From: Undibacterium cyanobacteriorum
Lineage (GTDB): Bacteria; Pseudomonadota; Gammaproteobacteria; Burkholderiales; Burkholderiaceae_D
Length of the DNA stretch: 64,000 bases
Assembly (NCBI RefSeq): GCF_031326225.1
Contig: NZ_CP133720.1
Location: 2,604,001-2,668,000, forward strand
Direction of reading: 5' to 3'
Under the pieces are notes generated by a model. The model saw nothing but the letters and a program-made list of their open reading frames with translations, ran no database searches and had not been told where the DNA came from. Of the stretch, positions 7,823 through 16,485 are shown piece after piece. Position numbers and translations under genes: made by a program. The first letter of the stretch is position 1. The number at the start of each line of letters is the position of its first letter.

Positions 7823-9919
7823 TTAAGGTCGCCCAAGGATGGACACGACATTATCGTGACCACCAGCACCGAATAGCTGCTCTTTTAAGACCGCCAACTG
7901 GTCACGCACTCGCGCCGCCTGTTCGAATTCAAGATTCTTGGCGTGATCGAGCATCAATTTTTCGAGGCGTTTAATTTCTTTACTGATTTGCTTCTCGCTC
8001 ATGGCCTCATACTTAGCCTGCTCTTGGGCGACTTTGCGCTCATCTTGCGCTTCCTGCGGATTATAGACGCCGTCGATGATGTCTTTAATCTTCTTGTTGA
8101 TACTGCTCGGCGTAATATTATTTTCGGCGTTGAAGGCAATCTGCTTGGCGCGACGACGCTCGGTCTCATCAATCGCGCGTCGCATCGAATCGGTGACACG
8201 ATCCGCATACAAAATTGCCGTACCATTGAGATTACGCGCCGCACGGCCGATGGTTTGAATCAGGCTACGTTCTGAGCGCAAGAAGCCCTCCTTGTCCGCA
8301 TCCAAAATCGCCACCAAGGACACTTCAGGCAGATCCAAACCTTCGCGCAAGAGGTTAATCCCCACCAAGACGTCGAAAGCGCCGAGTCGCAAATCACGCA
8401 GAATCTCAACCCGCTCGACGGTATCGATATCGCTATGTAGATAACGCACCTTGACACCGTTGTCTGCCAAAAACTCTGTCAATTGTTCTGACATACGTTT
8501 GGTCAGCGTCGTCACCAACACCCGTTCATTAAGCTTCACGCGCTCATGAATCTCATTGAGCAAATCATCGACTTGTGACAAAGCTGGCCGTACTTCGATG
8601 CGGGGATCCACCAAACCCGTCGGACGCACCACCTGCTCGACCACTTGATCAGCATGCTGTTTTTCGTACTCAGCTGGAGTCGCAGAAACGAAGACCGTTT
8701 GCCGCATCTTGCTTTCAAACTCTTCGAATTTGAGTGGGCGATTGTCGAGTGCGGAGGGCAAGCGAAAGCCATAGTCGACCAAATTAGTTTTGCGCGAGCG
8801 ATCGCCGTTATACATGGCACTGAGCTGCCCCACCAAAACATGCGATTCATCTAAAAACATAATCGCATCAGATGGTAAATAGTCGACCAAGGTCGGTGGC
8901 GGTTCGCCTGCTTTAGCACCACTCAAATGACGCGAGTAATTTTCAATACCTTTGGTGAAACCGATTTCTGCCAACATCTCCAAATCAAAGCGCGTGCGTT
9001 GTTCAATGCGCTGCTCTTCGATCAATTTATTTTCACGACGGAAAAAGGCAATACGATCGCGCAGTTCTTCTTTAATTGTCTCGACGGCTCGCAATACTGT
9101 TTCACGCGGCGTGACGTAATGGGAGCCCGGATACACCGTAAAACGTGGAATCTTTTGTCGCACTTTGCCAGTTAAAGGATCAAACAAGGCGATACTTTCA
9201 ACCTCATCATCAAACATCTCTAAGCGTACTGCCAGTTCTGCATGTTCAGCAGGAAAAATATCCAGCGTGTCACCACGTACACGGAAAGTCCCACGACCAA
9301 AATCGACTTCGTTGCGGGTGTACTGCATTTGAATCAGCCGCGCAATCACATCGCGTTGGCTCAGTTTATCGCCGGTACGCAAAGTGAGAATCATCTTGTG
9401 GTACTCGTTCGGGTTACCGATACCGTAAATCGCCGATACAGTCGCCACAATGATGACATCACGGCGTTCCATCAAACTTTTCGTACAAGACAAACGCATT
9501 TGCTCGATATGCTCATTGATTGCCGAATCTTTTTCGATGAACAAATCGCGTTGAGGGACGTAAGCTTCAGGTTGATAGTAATCGTAGTAACTGACAAAGT
9601 ACTCAACCGCATTGCGCGGAAAAAATTCTTTAAACTCGCTGTATAACTGCGCTGCGAGAGTTTTGTTCGGCGCAAAAATAATGGCAGGTCGTCCAGTACG
9701 CGCGATCACATTCGCCATGGTGTATGTCTTACCCGAACCCGTCACACCAAGCAAAGTCTGGAAAAACAAGCCGTCGTTAATGCCTTCAACCAGCTGTCCA
9801 ATCGCAGTGGGCTGATCGCCAGCAGGCTCGAAAATCTGGCATAGCTGGTATGGCGAATCAGGAAAAGTCACAAACTTTTCTTCGCTGGTTACTTCCTGGA
9901 CCACAGGCTTATTCGACAT
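7823..9919 (-). CDS. uvrB: excinuclease ABC subunit B
   Basis: 698 residues. UvrB is the damage-verifying helicase-like subunit of nucleotide excision repair: it is loaded by UvrA, then recruits UvrC. Visible are Walker A GVTGSGKT (58-65), the beta-hairpin region YYDYYQPEAYVP, a DESH Walker B, the helicase C domain (LREGLDLPEV, QTIGRAARN) and a C-terminal UVR domain (about 640-680) for UvrC contact. A consensus-like LexA box lies 37 bases before the start, so SOS induction is expected. It is convergent with cphA. Confidence 0.97.
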   Translation of the reverse strand: MSNKPVVQEVTSEEKFVTFPDSPYQLCQIFEPAGDQPTAIGQLVEGINDGLFFQTLLGVTGSGKTYTMANVIARTGRPAIIFAPNKTLAAQLYSEFKEFFPRNAVEYFVSYYDYYQPEAYVPQRDLFIEKDSAINEHIEQMRLSCTKSLMERRDVIIVATVSAIYGIGNPNEYHKMILTLRTGDKLSQRDVIARLIQMQYTRNEVDFGRGTFRVRGDTLDIFPAEHAELAVRLEMFDDEVESIALFDPLTGKVRQKIPRFTVYPGSHYVTPRETVLRAVETIKEELRDRIAFFRRENKLIEEQRIEQRTRFDLEMLAEIGFTKGIENYSRHLSGAKAGEPPPTLVDYLPSDAIMFLDESHVLVGQLSAMYNGDRSRKTNLVDYGFRLPSALDNRPLKFEEFESKMRQTVFVSATPAEYEKQHADQVVEQVVRPTGLVDPRIEVRPALSQVDDLLNEIHERVKLNERVLVTTLTKRMSEQLTEFLADNGVKVRYLHSDIDTVERVEILRDLRLGAFDVLVGINLLREGLDLPEVSLVAILDADKEGFLRSERSLIQTIGRAARNLNGTAILYADRVTDSMRRAIDETERRRAKQIAFNAENNITPSSINKKIKDIIDGVYNPQEAQDERKVAQEQAKYEAMSEKQISKEIKRLEKLMLDHAKNLEFEQAARVRDQLAVLKEQLFGAGGHDNVVSILGRP

Positions 9920-9955
9920 AGGGCATTCTCAAAAATCAAAAAACTAAGGCAGGCA

Positions 9956-9975
9956 AACTGTATATTTATCCAGTA
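9956..9975. promoter_or_regulatory. LexA (SOS) box upstream of uvrB
   Basis: AACTGTATATTTATCCAGTA matches the Escherichia coli-type LexA consensus TACTGTATATATATACAGTA at 17 of 20 positions, with the CTGT-N8-CCAG core at 9958-9973. It sits 37 bases upstream of the uvrB start, the normal place for a repressor site. Confidence 0.8.
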
Positions 9976-9994
9976 TAACAAATGCCGCTATCTT

Positions 9995-10024
9995 TTGTCA
10001 GATCAACTCTTGCAATGCTATGAT
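9995..10024 (+). promoter_or_regulatory. sigma-70 promoter for the DUF3667 gene
   Basis: TTGTCA (9995-10000), an 18-base spacer, then TATGAT (10019-10024). The predicted transcript would start near 10031, only about 15 bases before the ATG at 10046. This argues that the in-frame TTG at 9995 is a -35 element and not a start codon. Confidence 0.6.
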
Positions 10025-10045
10025 CTTGCCTTTTTTACCAAACAA

Positions 10046-10855
10046 ATGTCTTTTTACCAAACGAAGTTTCACGGCTATTGCCTGAACTGCGATCATCCAG
10101 CACCAAAAAAATTCTGCCCCGAATGCGGTCAAGAAACGCATCATGAGAAGCCTAGCTTATGGCATTTCATTCACGAATATCTACATCACTATATCGCCCT
10201 CGAAGGCAAATTAATTGGCACCTTGCGCACCCTCATTTTTTCACCAGGCGTACTCAGTCAAGAATACCTATGTGGTCGAAAACAAAAATATGTTGGACCA
10301 CTTGCCCTTTATCTGAGCGTGAGTTTCGTATTCTTTCTGGTCCTTCTGCTTATCGTGAACTTTTCTAGTTCCGACAATGAGACAAGCAAGCACCAAACTC
10401 CGACACCGACAGCAGCAAGCACGCTCGACAAAACGTCAAGCACATTAGAGTCATCCGCGATATCTCAGACTTCAACAATCACACCAAAGTTTACCCCCAG
10501 CACAAAAACGGTCAGTCAGAAAATGCCCTATGCATATTTCGCCTTCATTCCCGTCTACGCATTGCTGCTGGCCTTTTTTTACCGCAAGCGTTCCATGCTC
10601 TACGGAGAACACCTCGTCTTTGCTTTACACTTGCACGCTGGGACGTTTGCGATACTGCTCATTCTCAGCGTCTTTCCCAATATTCACGGAGCATTCGTCA
10701 TCATTTCCATCCTTCTCCACCAATATTTGAGTTTTCATCATTTCTACCGTGGGCGATGGTGGCCGCAAGCGCTCAGGTACTTAGCATTATCAGCAAGCTA
10801 TTCAATCATTTGTTTTCTTTCGATTGCAGTCGCCACATTCATTTATTCGAAGTAG
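10046..10855 (+). CDS. DUF3667-type zinc-ribbon membrane protein
   Basis: 269 residues from the ATG at 10046. The N-terminus has two CxxC pairs (CLNC and CPEC), a small zinc ribbon, followed by the conserved-looking LHHYIALEGKLIGTLRTL and FSPG segment typical of DUF3667 proteins. One transmembrane stretch sits near residues 90-110, then a Ser/Thr/Pro-rich linker (about 115-165), then three or four more hydrophobic segments. Function unknown. It starts 126 bases from uvrB on the opposite strand; the LexA box between them could in principle also influence it. Not part of an obvious operon; tRNA genes follow. Confidence 0.75.
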   Translation: MSFYQTKFHGYCLNCDHPAPKKFCPECGQETHHEKPSLWHFIHEYLHHYIALEGKLIGTLRTLIFSPGVLSQEYLCGRKQKYVGPLALYLSVSFVFFLVLLLIVNFSSSDNETSKHQTPTPTAASTLDKTSSTLESSAISQTSTITPKFTPSTKTVSQKMPYAYFAFIPVYALLLAFFYRKRSMLYGEHLVFALHLHAGTFAILLILSVFPNIHGAFVIISILLHQYLSFHHFYRGRWWPQALRYLALSASYSIICFLSIAVATFIYSK

Positions 10856-10868
10856 CGCAAAAAAACTT

Positions 10869-10897
10869 TTGACAAGATCGCCTTTGACCACTATAAT
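10869..10897 (+). promoter_or_regulatory. consensus sigma-70 promoter for the tRNA-Asn pair
   Basis: TTGACA (10869-10874), 17-base spacer, TATAAT (10892-10897): a perfect match in both hexamers and spacing. It lies 12 bases before the first tRNA-Asn and starts inside the intergenic space just after the DUF3667 stop. Confidence 0.9.
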
Positions 10898-10909
10898 TTT
10901 TGTCTCTGT

Positions 10910-10985
10910 TCCCTGATAGCTCAGTCGGTAGAGCGACGGACTGTTAATCCGCAGGTCCCTGGTTCGAGTCCAGGTCGGGGAGCCA
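10910..10985 (+). tRNA. tRNA-Asn (GTT), copy 1
   Basis: 76 bases with encoded CCA. The acceptor stem TCCCTGA pairs with TCGGGGA, and the D-loop (AGCTCAGTCGGTAGA), anticodon loop CTGTTAA with GTT at 10943-10945, and T-loop GGTTCGAGTCC are all standard. It sits behind a perfect sigma-70 promoter and is repeated identically 64 bases downstream. Confidence 0.97.
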
Positions 10986-11049
10986 CAGAATTCGAAGTAA
11001 GCGCGTTGCAAAACGTCGCGTAGTAAAAGTTAAGAAGCTAGTCTTCTAT

Positions 11050-11125
11050 TCCCTGATAGCTCAGTCGGTAGAGCGACGGACTGTTAATCCGCAGGTCCCT
11101 GGTTCGAGTCCAGGTCGGGGAGCCA
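11050..11125 (+). tRNA. tRNA-Asn (GTT), copy 2
   Basis: Identical over all 76 bases to copy 1, including the CCA end. The spacer between copies (64 bases) shows no promoter, so both are probably processed from one transcript that ends at the terminator just downstream. Confidence 0.97.
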
Positions 11126-11130
11126 AATAA

Positions 11131-11160
11131 AAAGCCTTGTAGAGATACAAGGCTTTTTTG
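11131..11160 (+). terminator. terminator of the tRNA-Asn transcript
   Basis: AAAGCCTTGT (11131-11140), 6-base loop, ACAAGGCTTT (11147-11156), with the T-run continuing to 11159. It starts five bases after the second tRNA. Confidence 0.9.
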
Positions 11161-11317
11161 TTTTTCACGCGCCGCCACACACACGCATCAATAACGTCGC
11201 CCCACCGCCAACATTCTCATCCAAGTAAAACCTCGCCAACACCAGGGCGCACAAAGCCCTCACTACAAGATCCGAAGACCCATGCGGCATTCCACACTCT
11301 TTTGTGTTAAAGTCTCG

Positions 11318-11407
11318 CCTTCGCTAGGGGTCCTGCACTTTTTGAAGCATCAAAAAGTTGCGGGTGAGATAGTCCCTTGAACCTGATCTGGATAATGCCA
11401 GCGAAGG
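11318..11407 (+). ncRNA. TPP (thiamine pyrophosphate) riboswitch
   Basis: P1 is CCTTCGCT (11318-11325) with AGCGAAGG (11400-11407). Inside are the THI-box signatures AGGGGTCC, GTGAGATAGTCCC and TTGAACCTGATCTGGATAAT, plus a variable P3 extension with a CACTTTTTGA/ATCAAAAAGTTG hairpin. It lies 134 bases upstream of the TonB-dependent receptor start. No T-run hairpin follows, so control is more likely at translation than by intrinsic termination. Confidence 0.95.
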
Positions 11408-11541
11408 GAAGCGTAAGGTGTTTTGTGCGACTCATCGGTCGCAATTATGCTCGCACTCTCAGTGCACTGGCCTAAATACCGTCACTTCTTCGTTCGCTGA
11501 TATTACTCATCCAGCCGAATTTCATAGAAGAAGCAAACATC

Positions 11542-13665
11542 ATGACGACAACATCATTTAAACCAAAACTGCTCGCCCTCAGTCTTAGCGCGGCCTTCTC
11601 CACAACAACTCTACCAAGCCACGCTCAAGACAGTTCCAAAACACAAAGTTTGCAAGAAATCGTGGTCAGCGGCACTCGCACCACCAAGGTTGAGTCGAGT
11701 AAGGTAGGTGGCTTCCTCGAAAACAGCCTACAAGACACACCACTATCCATCAATGCCTTCTCGAGTGCTCAACTACAAGATCTACGCATTCGCCAAACTA
11801 CTGATGCAAGCAAATTCGACGCCAGTATTAACGATGCCTACAATGCGGTCGGCTACGCCGAGCAATTCTCGATTCGCGGCTTTGCCCTCGATAACTCCAG
11901 CAGCTATCGCAAAGATGGATTCGCGATTCCAGGTGACGCTTCCATCCCACTGGAAAATAAAGAACGCATCGAAATCCTGAAAGGCATTAGCGGTTTCCAG
12001 GCAGGATTTACCACGCCCGGCGGAATGATTAACTACGTCACCAAACGCCCTTCCAACAACGATCTACGGTCGATCACATTAGAAGCAAGCGAACGCGGCA
12101 CTTTGTATGGGGCGGTCGATCTTGGCGGCAAAACCAGCAACAAACAATTTGGCTACCGCCTCAATGCCGCCAATGAACGTCTGCGTTCCTACATCAAAGG
12201 CGCCGATGGCGAACGTCAGTTTGCATCAATTGCCTTAGACTGGAAGCCAAGCGCACAAAGCTTATTGCAATTCGACGCCGACTATCAGCACAAATCACAA
12301 TTGTCTGCGCCGGGTTTTCAACTCTTCAACGGCACCGCACTGCCAGTTGGCATCAAAGCAGACATGATGCTCAACAATCAAAAATGGGCCAAACCGGTTG
12401 ATACGCGCAATCAAAACATCGGCGCTCGCTTTGAATATCAATTGAATCAAGATTGGAATTTCAGCCTCGCCAGCAACTACCACGAATTCAAACGCGACGA
12501 CTTCACCGCCTTCCCTTACGGCTGCAGTGCGCAAGAACTCTATCCAGGTTATTGCGCCAATGGTGATTACGACGTTTATGACTACCAAAGCGTCGGCGAA
12601 CTCAAAAAGCTGCAAGGCAACCTAGCGTTACTCACTGGCAAGTTCGAACTCGCTGGAACTCATCATCAATTAGCGGCCGGCTTCAACAACTCAGAACGTC
12701 GCGACTACTACGGTGACTATGCATACGAGCATGCCGGTGCGAGTAATGTATTCCATCCAGTTGCGGTACCACCATCAGCAAACAAAACTGGTCCGGTTAG
12801 CCTGCGTCGCACCGACAAAGAAAACTCCCTCTTCGTGCAAGACATCATTGCTTTGGACAAGCAGTTCGACCTGCATCTCGGCTTACGTCACCTCCAAGTA
12901 AAGCGTCAACAATTGGGTAGCCCAGATTTTGACCAAGATTACACTTTGCCAAACGCCGCCTTGGTATTCAAGGCATCACCAAGCGTCAGCAATTATTTGA
13001 GCATTAGTCGCGGTCTCGAGCATGGTGGTGTGGCACCGATCGGCACCACCAATGCCAACAAGATGCTCGACGCCGGTCGCTCAAAGCAAATCGAAATCGG
13101 CACCAAGGCAATTATCGCCAACGACATTAGTCTGAATGCAGCCCTATTCCGCATTAGCAAACCCTTGGAATACACCAATAGCGCTAACACCTACGTCAGC
13201 GCAGGTGAGGCGGAGCACCAAGGTGTGGAATTTTCCGCTCAAGGCAAAATCAACTCCGATTGGACGCTCGGCGCCAGCGCCACTGCGATCGATGCGCGTC
13301 AACGCGGCACCAATGATCCAAGCATCGAAGACAAACGCATCAGCAACGTCCCTAACTTCAAATCAAGTGTCTATGCCGACTACGCACCTGTCGCCCTCGC
13401 GGGCGTGCATGTGAATGGTTCTTGGCAGTATGCGGCTAGCAAAGCATTTAGCCCTGACAACAAGATCTCCGTTCCTGGATACCACGTATTTAACTTCGGT
13501 GCGCGCTATGCCTTAAGTCAAAACGGCATCACAACCACATTGCGCTTCGATATCAACAATGCATTCAATAAGTTCTATTGGCGTGATGTAACGCAATCCT
13601 TGGGCGGATATCTCTTCCCCGGCGCGCCGCGCACCTTTAAACTGTCGGCACAAATCGACTTCTAA
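11542..13665 (+). CDS. TonB-dependent outer membrane receptor under TPP riboswitch control (probable thiamine-compound uptake)
   Basis: 707 residues. The signal peptide ends near SHAQ (residue 29). A TonB-box-like LQEIVVSG follows at about 37, then a plug domain (about 55-165; FSIRGFALD, GGMINYVTKRPS) and a 22-strand-type barrel ending in the aromatic-terminated TFKLSAQIDF. By sequence alone it resembles siderophore receptors of the FhuA/FoxA type. The TPP riboswitch directly upstream points to thiamine or a thiamine precursor as ligand; thiamine-regulated TonB receptors are known in several Gram-negative groups. SD-like AGAAGAAG lies just before the start. No thiamine biosynthesis or inner-membrane transporter gene is adjacent. 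Confidence 0.88.
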   Translation: MTTTSFKPKLLALSLSAAFSTTTLPSHAQDSSKTQSLQEIVVSGTRTTKVESSKVGGFLENSLQDTPLSINAFSSAQLQDLRIRQTTDASKFDASINDAYNAVGYAEQFSIRGFALDNSSSYRKDGFAIPGDASIPLENKERIEILKGISGFQAGFTTPGGMINYVTKRPSNNDLRSITLEASERGTLYGAVDLGGKTSNKQFGYRLNAANERLRSYIKGADGERQFASIALDWKPSAQSLLQFDADYQHKSQLSAPGFQLFNGTALPVGIKADMMLNNQKWAKPVDTRNQNIGARFEYQLNQDWNFSLASNYHEFKRDDFTAFPYGCSAQELYPGYCANGDYDVYDYQSVGELKKLQGNLALLTGKFELAGTHHQLAAGFNNSERRDYYGDYAYEHAGASNVFHPVAVPPSANKTGPVSLRRTDKENSLFVQDIIALDKQFDLHLGLRHLQVKRQQLGSPDFDQDYTLPNAALVFKASPSVSNYLSISRGLEHGGVAPIGTTNANKMLDAGRSKQIEIGTKAIIANDISLNAALFRISKPLEYTNSANTYVSAGEAEHQGVEFSAQGKINSDWTLGASATAIDARQRGTNDPSIEDKRISNVPNFKSSVYADYAPVALAGVHVNGSWQYAASKAFSPDNKISVPGYHVFNFGARYALSQNGITTTLRFDINNAFNKFYWRDVTQSLGGYLFPGAPRTFKLSAQIDF

Positions 13666-13702
13666 GCGATATCAGTTCTACTTAATCTGAAGTAAGAAAA
13701 CA

Positions 13703-13726
13703 GCCTCCTCTCTCGCTTGAGGAGGC
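13703..13726. terminator. hairpin after the TonB-dependent receptor
   Basis: GCCTCCTC (13703-13710), 8-base loop, GAGGAGGC (13719-13726). No T-run follows on the plus strand, so termination would be weak or assisted. Confidence 0.45.
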
Positions 13727-13773
13727 ATCACCAATCCTCGATGAATCGAGGGCAATCAAAAAACACCCATTAC

Positions 13774-13822
13774 CTGACAAGATTACTCAAGTTTGCTATA
13801 CTTGAGTTATTCGCTCGGGATT
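13774..13822 (+). promoter_or_regulatory. isc operon promoter with overlapping IscR type-1 site
   Basis: CTGACA (13774-13779), 17-base spacer, TATACT (13797-13802). Overlapping the -10, 13798-13822 reads ATACTTGAGTTATTCGCTCG and onwards, matching the IscR type-1 consensus (ATASYYGACTRWWWYAGTCRRSTAT) at about 18 of 25 positions. Binding of [2Fe-2S]-IscR here would repress the operon, as in Escherichia coli. Confidence 0.65.
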
Positions 13823-13912
13823 TAGTTTTTCAGATCTTTTTCAGATCTGAAAGCCCAGCAATTCATTATCGATGCTTATTATCGAAACATACTCAGGATG
13901 GAGTTTTGACTC

Positions 13913-14395
13913 ATGCGTCTCACTACTAAAGGCCGGTTTGCTGTAACAGCGATGATCGATCTTGCCTTGCGTCAAGAGAATGGGCCTGTAACCCTTGCCG
14001 GTATCAGCCAACGTCAAGATATTTCCCTATCATACCTCGAGCAGTTGTTCGGCAAATTGCGGCGCCATGAAATCGTTGAGTCGGTACGTGGTCCCGGCGG
14101 CGGTTACCACCTCGCTCGCAAAGCACAGAACGTGACGGTCGCTGACATTATTATCGCAGTCGATGAGCCCTTGGATGCAACCCAATGCGGGAGCAAGGGC
14201 AATTGCCACGGCAGTGATCACAGCAATGGCATTCATTGCATGACTCACGATCTGTGGGCCAATTTGAACGCAAAAATGGTCGATTATCTCGACTCTGTTT
14301 CCTTACAAGACTTGGTCAATCAACAAAAACAAAAAGCCCAAGAAAAATCCGTTGTTGTCGTTCGTCATGGTCATGCCGAACGTACTATTTCCTAA
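13913..14395 (+). CDS. iscR: Fe-S cluster-sensing transcriptional regulator IscR
   Basis: 160 residues, Rrf2 family. It begins with the winged helix-turn-helix MRLTTKGRFAVTAMIDLALR. The cluster loop carries Cys92, Cys98 and Cys109, then His112 (CMTHDLW). In E. coli IscR the ligands are Cys92, Cys98, Cys104 and His107, so this loop is five residues longer between the second and third cysteine and rich in His and Ser. First gene of the isc operon, 14 bases before iscS. An SD AGGATGGAG lies just upstream of the ATG. Autorepression through the upstream type-1 site is expected. Confidence 0.95.
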   Translation: MRLTTKGRFAVTAMIDLALRQENGPVTLAGISQRQDISLSYLEQLFGKLRRHEIVESVRGPGGGYHLARKAQNVTVADIIIAVDEPLDATQCGSKGNCHGSDHSNGIHCMTHDLWANLNAKMVDYLDSVSLQDLVNQQKQKAQEKSVVVVRHGHAERTIS

Positions 14396-14409
14396 ATTTG
14401 GAGTTCTGA

Positions 14410-15684
14410 ATGACTGCAGCAAGCACACCTGCGACACCTAGCTTGACCAAGAGTTTGATCGACACTTTGAAAGCGCCGCACTTCCCGATTTACATGGACT
14501 ATTCGGCGACGACGCCAGTTGATCCACGCGTAGCGGATGTCATGATCCCTTACCTGCGCGCTCAGTTCGGCAATCCTGCCTCCCGCAGCCACGCCTATGG
14601 TTGGGATGCGGAAGCTGCAGTCGAAACCGCGCGCAATCATGTTGCCGCACTGGTTAATGCTGATCCACGTGAAATCATTTGGACTTCTGGCGCAACCGAG
14701 AGTAACAATCTGGCATTGAAAGGCGCTGCCCATTTCTACAAGGGAAAAGGCAAGCACATCATTACCGTTAAGACCGAACACAAAGCCGTCTTAGACACGG
14801 TGCGTGAACTTGAGCGCCAAGGTTTTGAAGCGACTTACTTGCAACCGCAAGACAATGGCCTGATCACCTTAGAGCAACTCAAAGAAGCGATTCGTCCAGA
14901 CACGATTTTGGTGTCGGTGATGTGGGTCAACAACGAAATCGGCGTGATTCAACCGATCGCTGAAATCGGCGAATTGTGCCGTGAACGTGGCATCATTTTC
15001 CACTCGGATGCGGCGCAAGCGACTGGTAAAGTCGAGATCGATCTGGAAAGAGTCAAAGTTGATTTAGTCTCCTTCTCCGCACACAAATCTTACGGCCCGA
15101 AAGGTGTGGGTGCTTTGTATGTCCGTCGCAAACCACGCGTGCGTCTAGAAGCACAAATGCATGGTGGTGGTCATGAGCGCGGTTTGCGTTCTGGCACTTT
15201 GGCGACACATCAAATCGCCGGCATGGGCGAAGCCTTCCGTATCGCCAAAGAAGAAATGGCAAGTGAATTGGCACATATTCGTGCCATGCGTGATCGCCTT
15301 GCCAAAGGTTTGAGCGAGATCGAAGAAACCTATATCAACGGCGATATGGAACACCGCGTCCCTCACAATTTGAACGTGAGCTTTAATTACGTCGAAGGCG
15401 AATCCTTGATCATGGCGATCAAAGACATCGCCGTTTCTTCTGGCTCTGCATGTACTTCCGCCAGTTTGGAACCATCCTACGTGTTGCGAGCTTTAGGTCG
15501 CAGTGATGAATTGGCGCATAGCTCGATTCGTTTCACGATTGGTCGCTTCACCACTGAAGAAGACATCGATTTCACGATCAATTTATTGAAATCGAAAGTC
15601 GGCAAATTGCGCGAATTGTCACCTCTGTGGGATATGTACAAAGACGGCATCGATCTCTCGACGATTCAGTGGGCAGCACACTAA
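14410..15684 (+). CDS. iscS: cysteine desulfurase IscS
   Basis: 424 residues, PLP-dependent; converts cysteine to alanine and passes persulfide sulfur to IscU and tRNA-modifying enzymes. The PLP lysine is in SAHKSYGPKG (Lys226), and the mobile-loop catalytic cysteine is Cys348 in SSGSACTSASLEP. The N-terminus is about 20-25 residues longer than in E. coli IscS (the conserved part begins at PIYMDYSATTPVDPRVA). The start is supported by TTGGAG about 9 bases upstream. Second gene of the isc operon. Confidence 0.97.
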   Translation: MTAASTPATPSLTKSLIDTLKAPHFPIYMDYSATTPVDPRVADVMIPYLRAQFGNPASRSHAYGWDAEAAVETARNHVAALVNADPREIIWTSGATESNNLALKGAAHFYKGKGKHIITVKTEHKAVLDTVRELERQGFEATYLQPQDNGLITLEQLKEAIRPDTILVSVMWVNNEIGVIQPIAEIGELCRERGIIFHSDAAQATGKVEIDLERVKVDLVSFSAHKSYGPKGVGALYVRRKPRVRLEAQMHGGGHERGLRSGTLATHQIAGMGEAFRIAKEEMASELAHIRAMRDRLAKGLSEIEETYINGDMEHRVPHNLNVSFNYVEGESLIMAIKDIAVSSGSACTSASLEPSYVLRALGRSDELAHSSIRFTIGRFTTEEDIDFTINLLKSKVGKLRELSPLWDMYKDGIDLSTIQWAAH

Positions 15685-15743
15685 ACGAAGACCAAAGTTG
15701 GAGCCTGCTCCACTTACACGAATAGACAAAGAAGGAAATAATC

Positions 15744-16127
15744 ATGGCATATTCTGAAAAAGTATTAGACCACTACGAAAATCCACGCAATGTCGGCGCG
15801 TTCGAAAAAGGCGATGAGTCAGTGGGTACTGGCATGGTTGGCGCTCCAGCTTGCGGCGACGTCATGAAATTGCAAATCAAAGTCGGCGAAGACGGCGTGA
15901 TTCAAGATGCAAAATTCAAGACTTATGGCTGCGGTTCTGCGATTGCATCATCTTCTTTAGTCACGGAATGGGTCAAAGGCAAAACCTTGGACCAAGCACT
16001 CGCCATCAAGAACACAGAAATCGCTGAAGAATTGGCATTGCCACCAGTGAAAATCCACTGCTCGATTTTGGCAGAAGACGCCATCAAGGCAGCCGTTCTC
16101 GATTACAAAAACAAACATCAGGCTTAA
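15744..16127 (+). CDS. iscU: Fe-S cluster scaffold protein IscU
   Basis: 127 residues. It assembles [2Fe-2S] clusters from IscS sulfur. The three cluster cysteines are in PACGD, YGCGS and IHCSIL, and the HscA-recognition motif LPPVK sits right before the last one. SD GAAGGAAA precedes the start. 59 bases after iscS and 8 before iscA. Confidence 0.97.
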   Translation: MAYSEKVLDHYENPRNVGAFEKGDESVGTGMVGAPACGDVMKLQIKVGEDGVIQDAKFKTYGCGSAIASSSLVTEWVKGKTLDQALAIKNTEIAEELALPPVKIHCSILAEDAIKAAVLDYKNKHQA

Positions 16128-16135
16128 GCAAAATC

Positions 16136-16459
16136 ATGGCAATCACCCTGACAGAAAAAGCAGCCAAGCATGTCACGCGCTACATGGAGCGTCGTGGCAA
16201 AGGCATTGGTCTGCGCTTTGGTGTGCGCACCACAGGTTGTTCGGGCATGGCGTATAAGTTGGAATACGTTGACGAGCCTGGCACGGATGATCAAGTGTTC
16301 GAATCGCATGGCGTCAAAGTTTTTGTGGACCCAAAAAGCTTGCCCTATATCGATGGCACCGAACTCGATTTCGCGCGCGAAGGATTGAACGAAGGCTTCA
16401 AGTTCTACAACCCCAACGTCAAAGACGAATGTGGATGTGGCGAGAGTTTCCGCATTTAG
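16136..16459 (+). CDS. iscA: A-type Fe-S carrier protein IscA
   Basis: 107 residues. A-type carriers receive clusters or iron and deliver them to apo-proteins. The three conserved cysteines are visible: one in TTGCSGMAY and the pair in the C-terminal CGCGESF. It starts 8 bases after iscU. The size and operon position fit IscA over ErpA or SufA. Confidence 0.96.
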   Translation: MAITLTEKAAKHVTRYMERRGKGIGLRFGVRTTGCSGMAYKLEYVDEPGTDDQVFESHGVKVFVDPKSLPYIDGTELDFAREGLNEGFKFYNPNVKDECGCGESFRI

Positions 16460-16485
16460 TTCTTGATTCTTTGAAACCTGCCAGC

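Noticed and set aside
9995..10045. TTG start for the DUF3667 gene
   Set aside because: The TTG is part of a good -35 element (TTGTCA-N18-TATGAT), so it should not be transcribed; ATG 10046 preferred.
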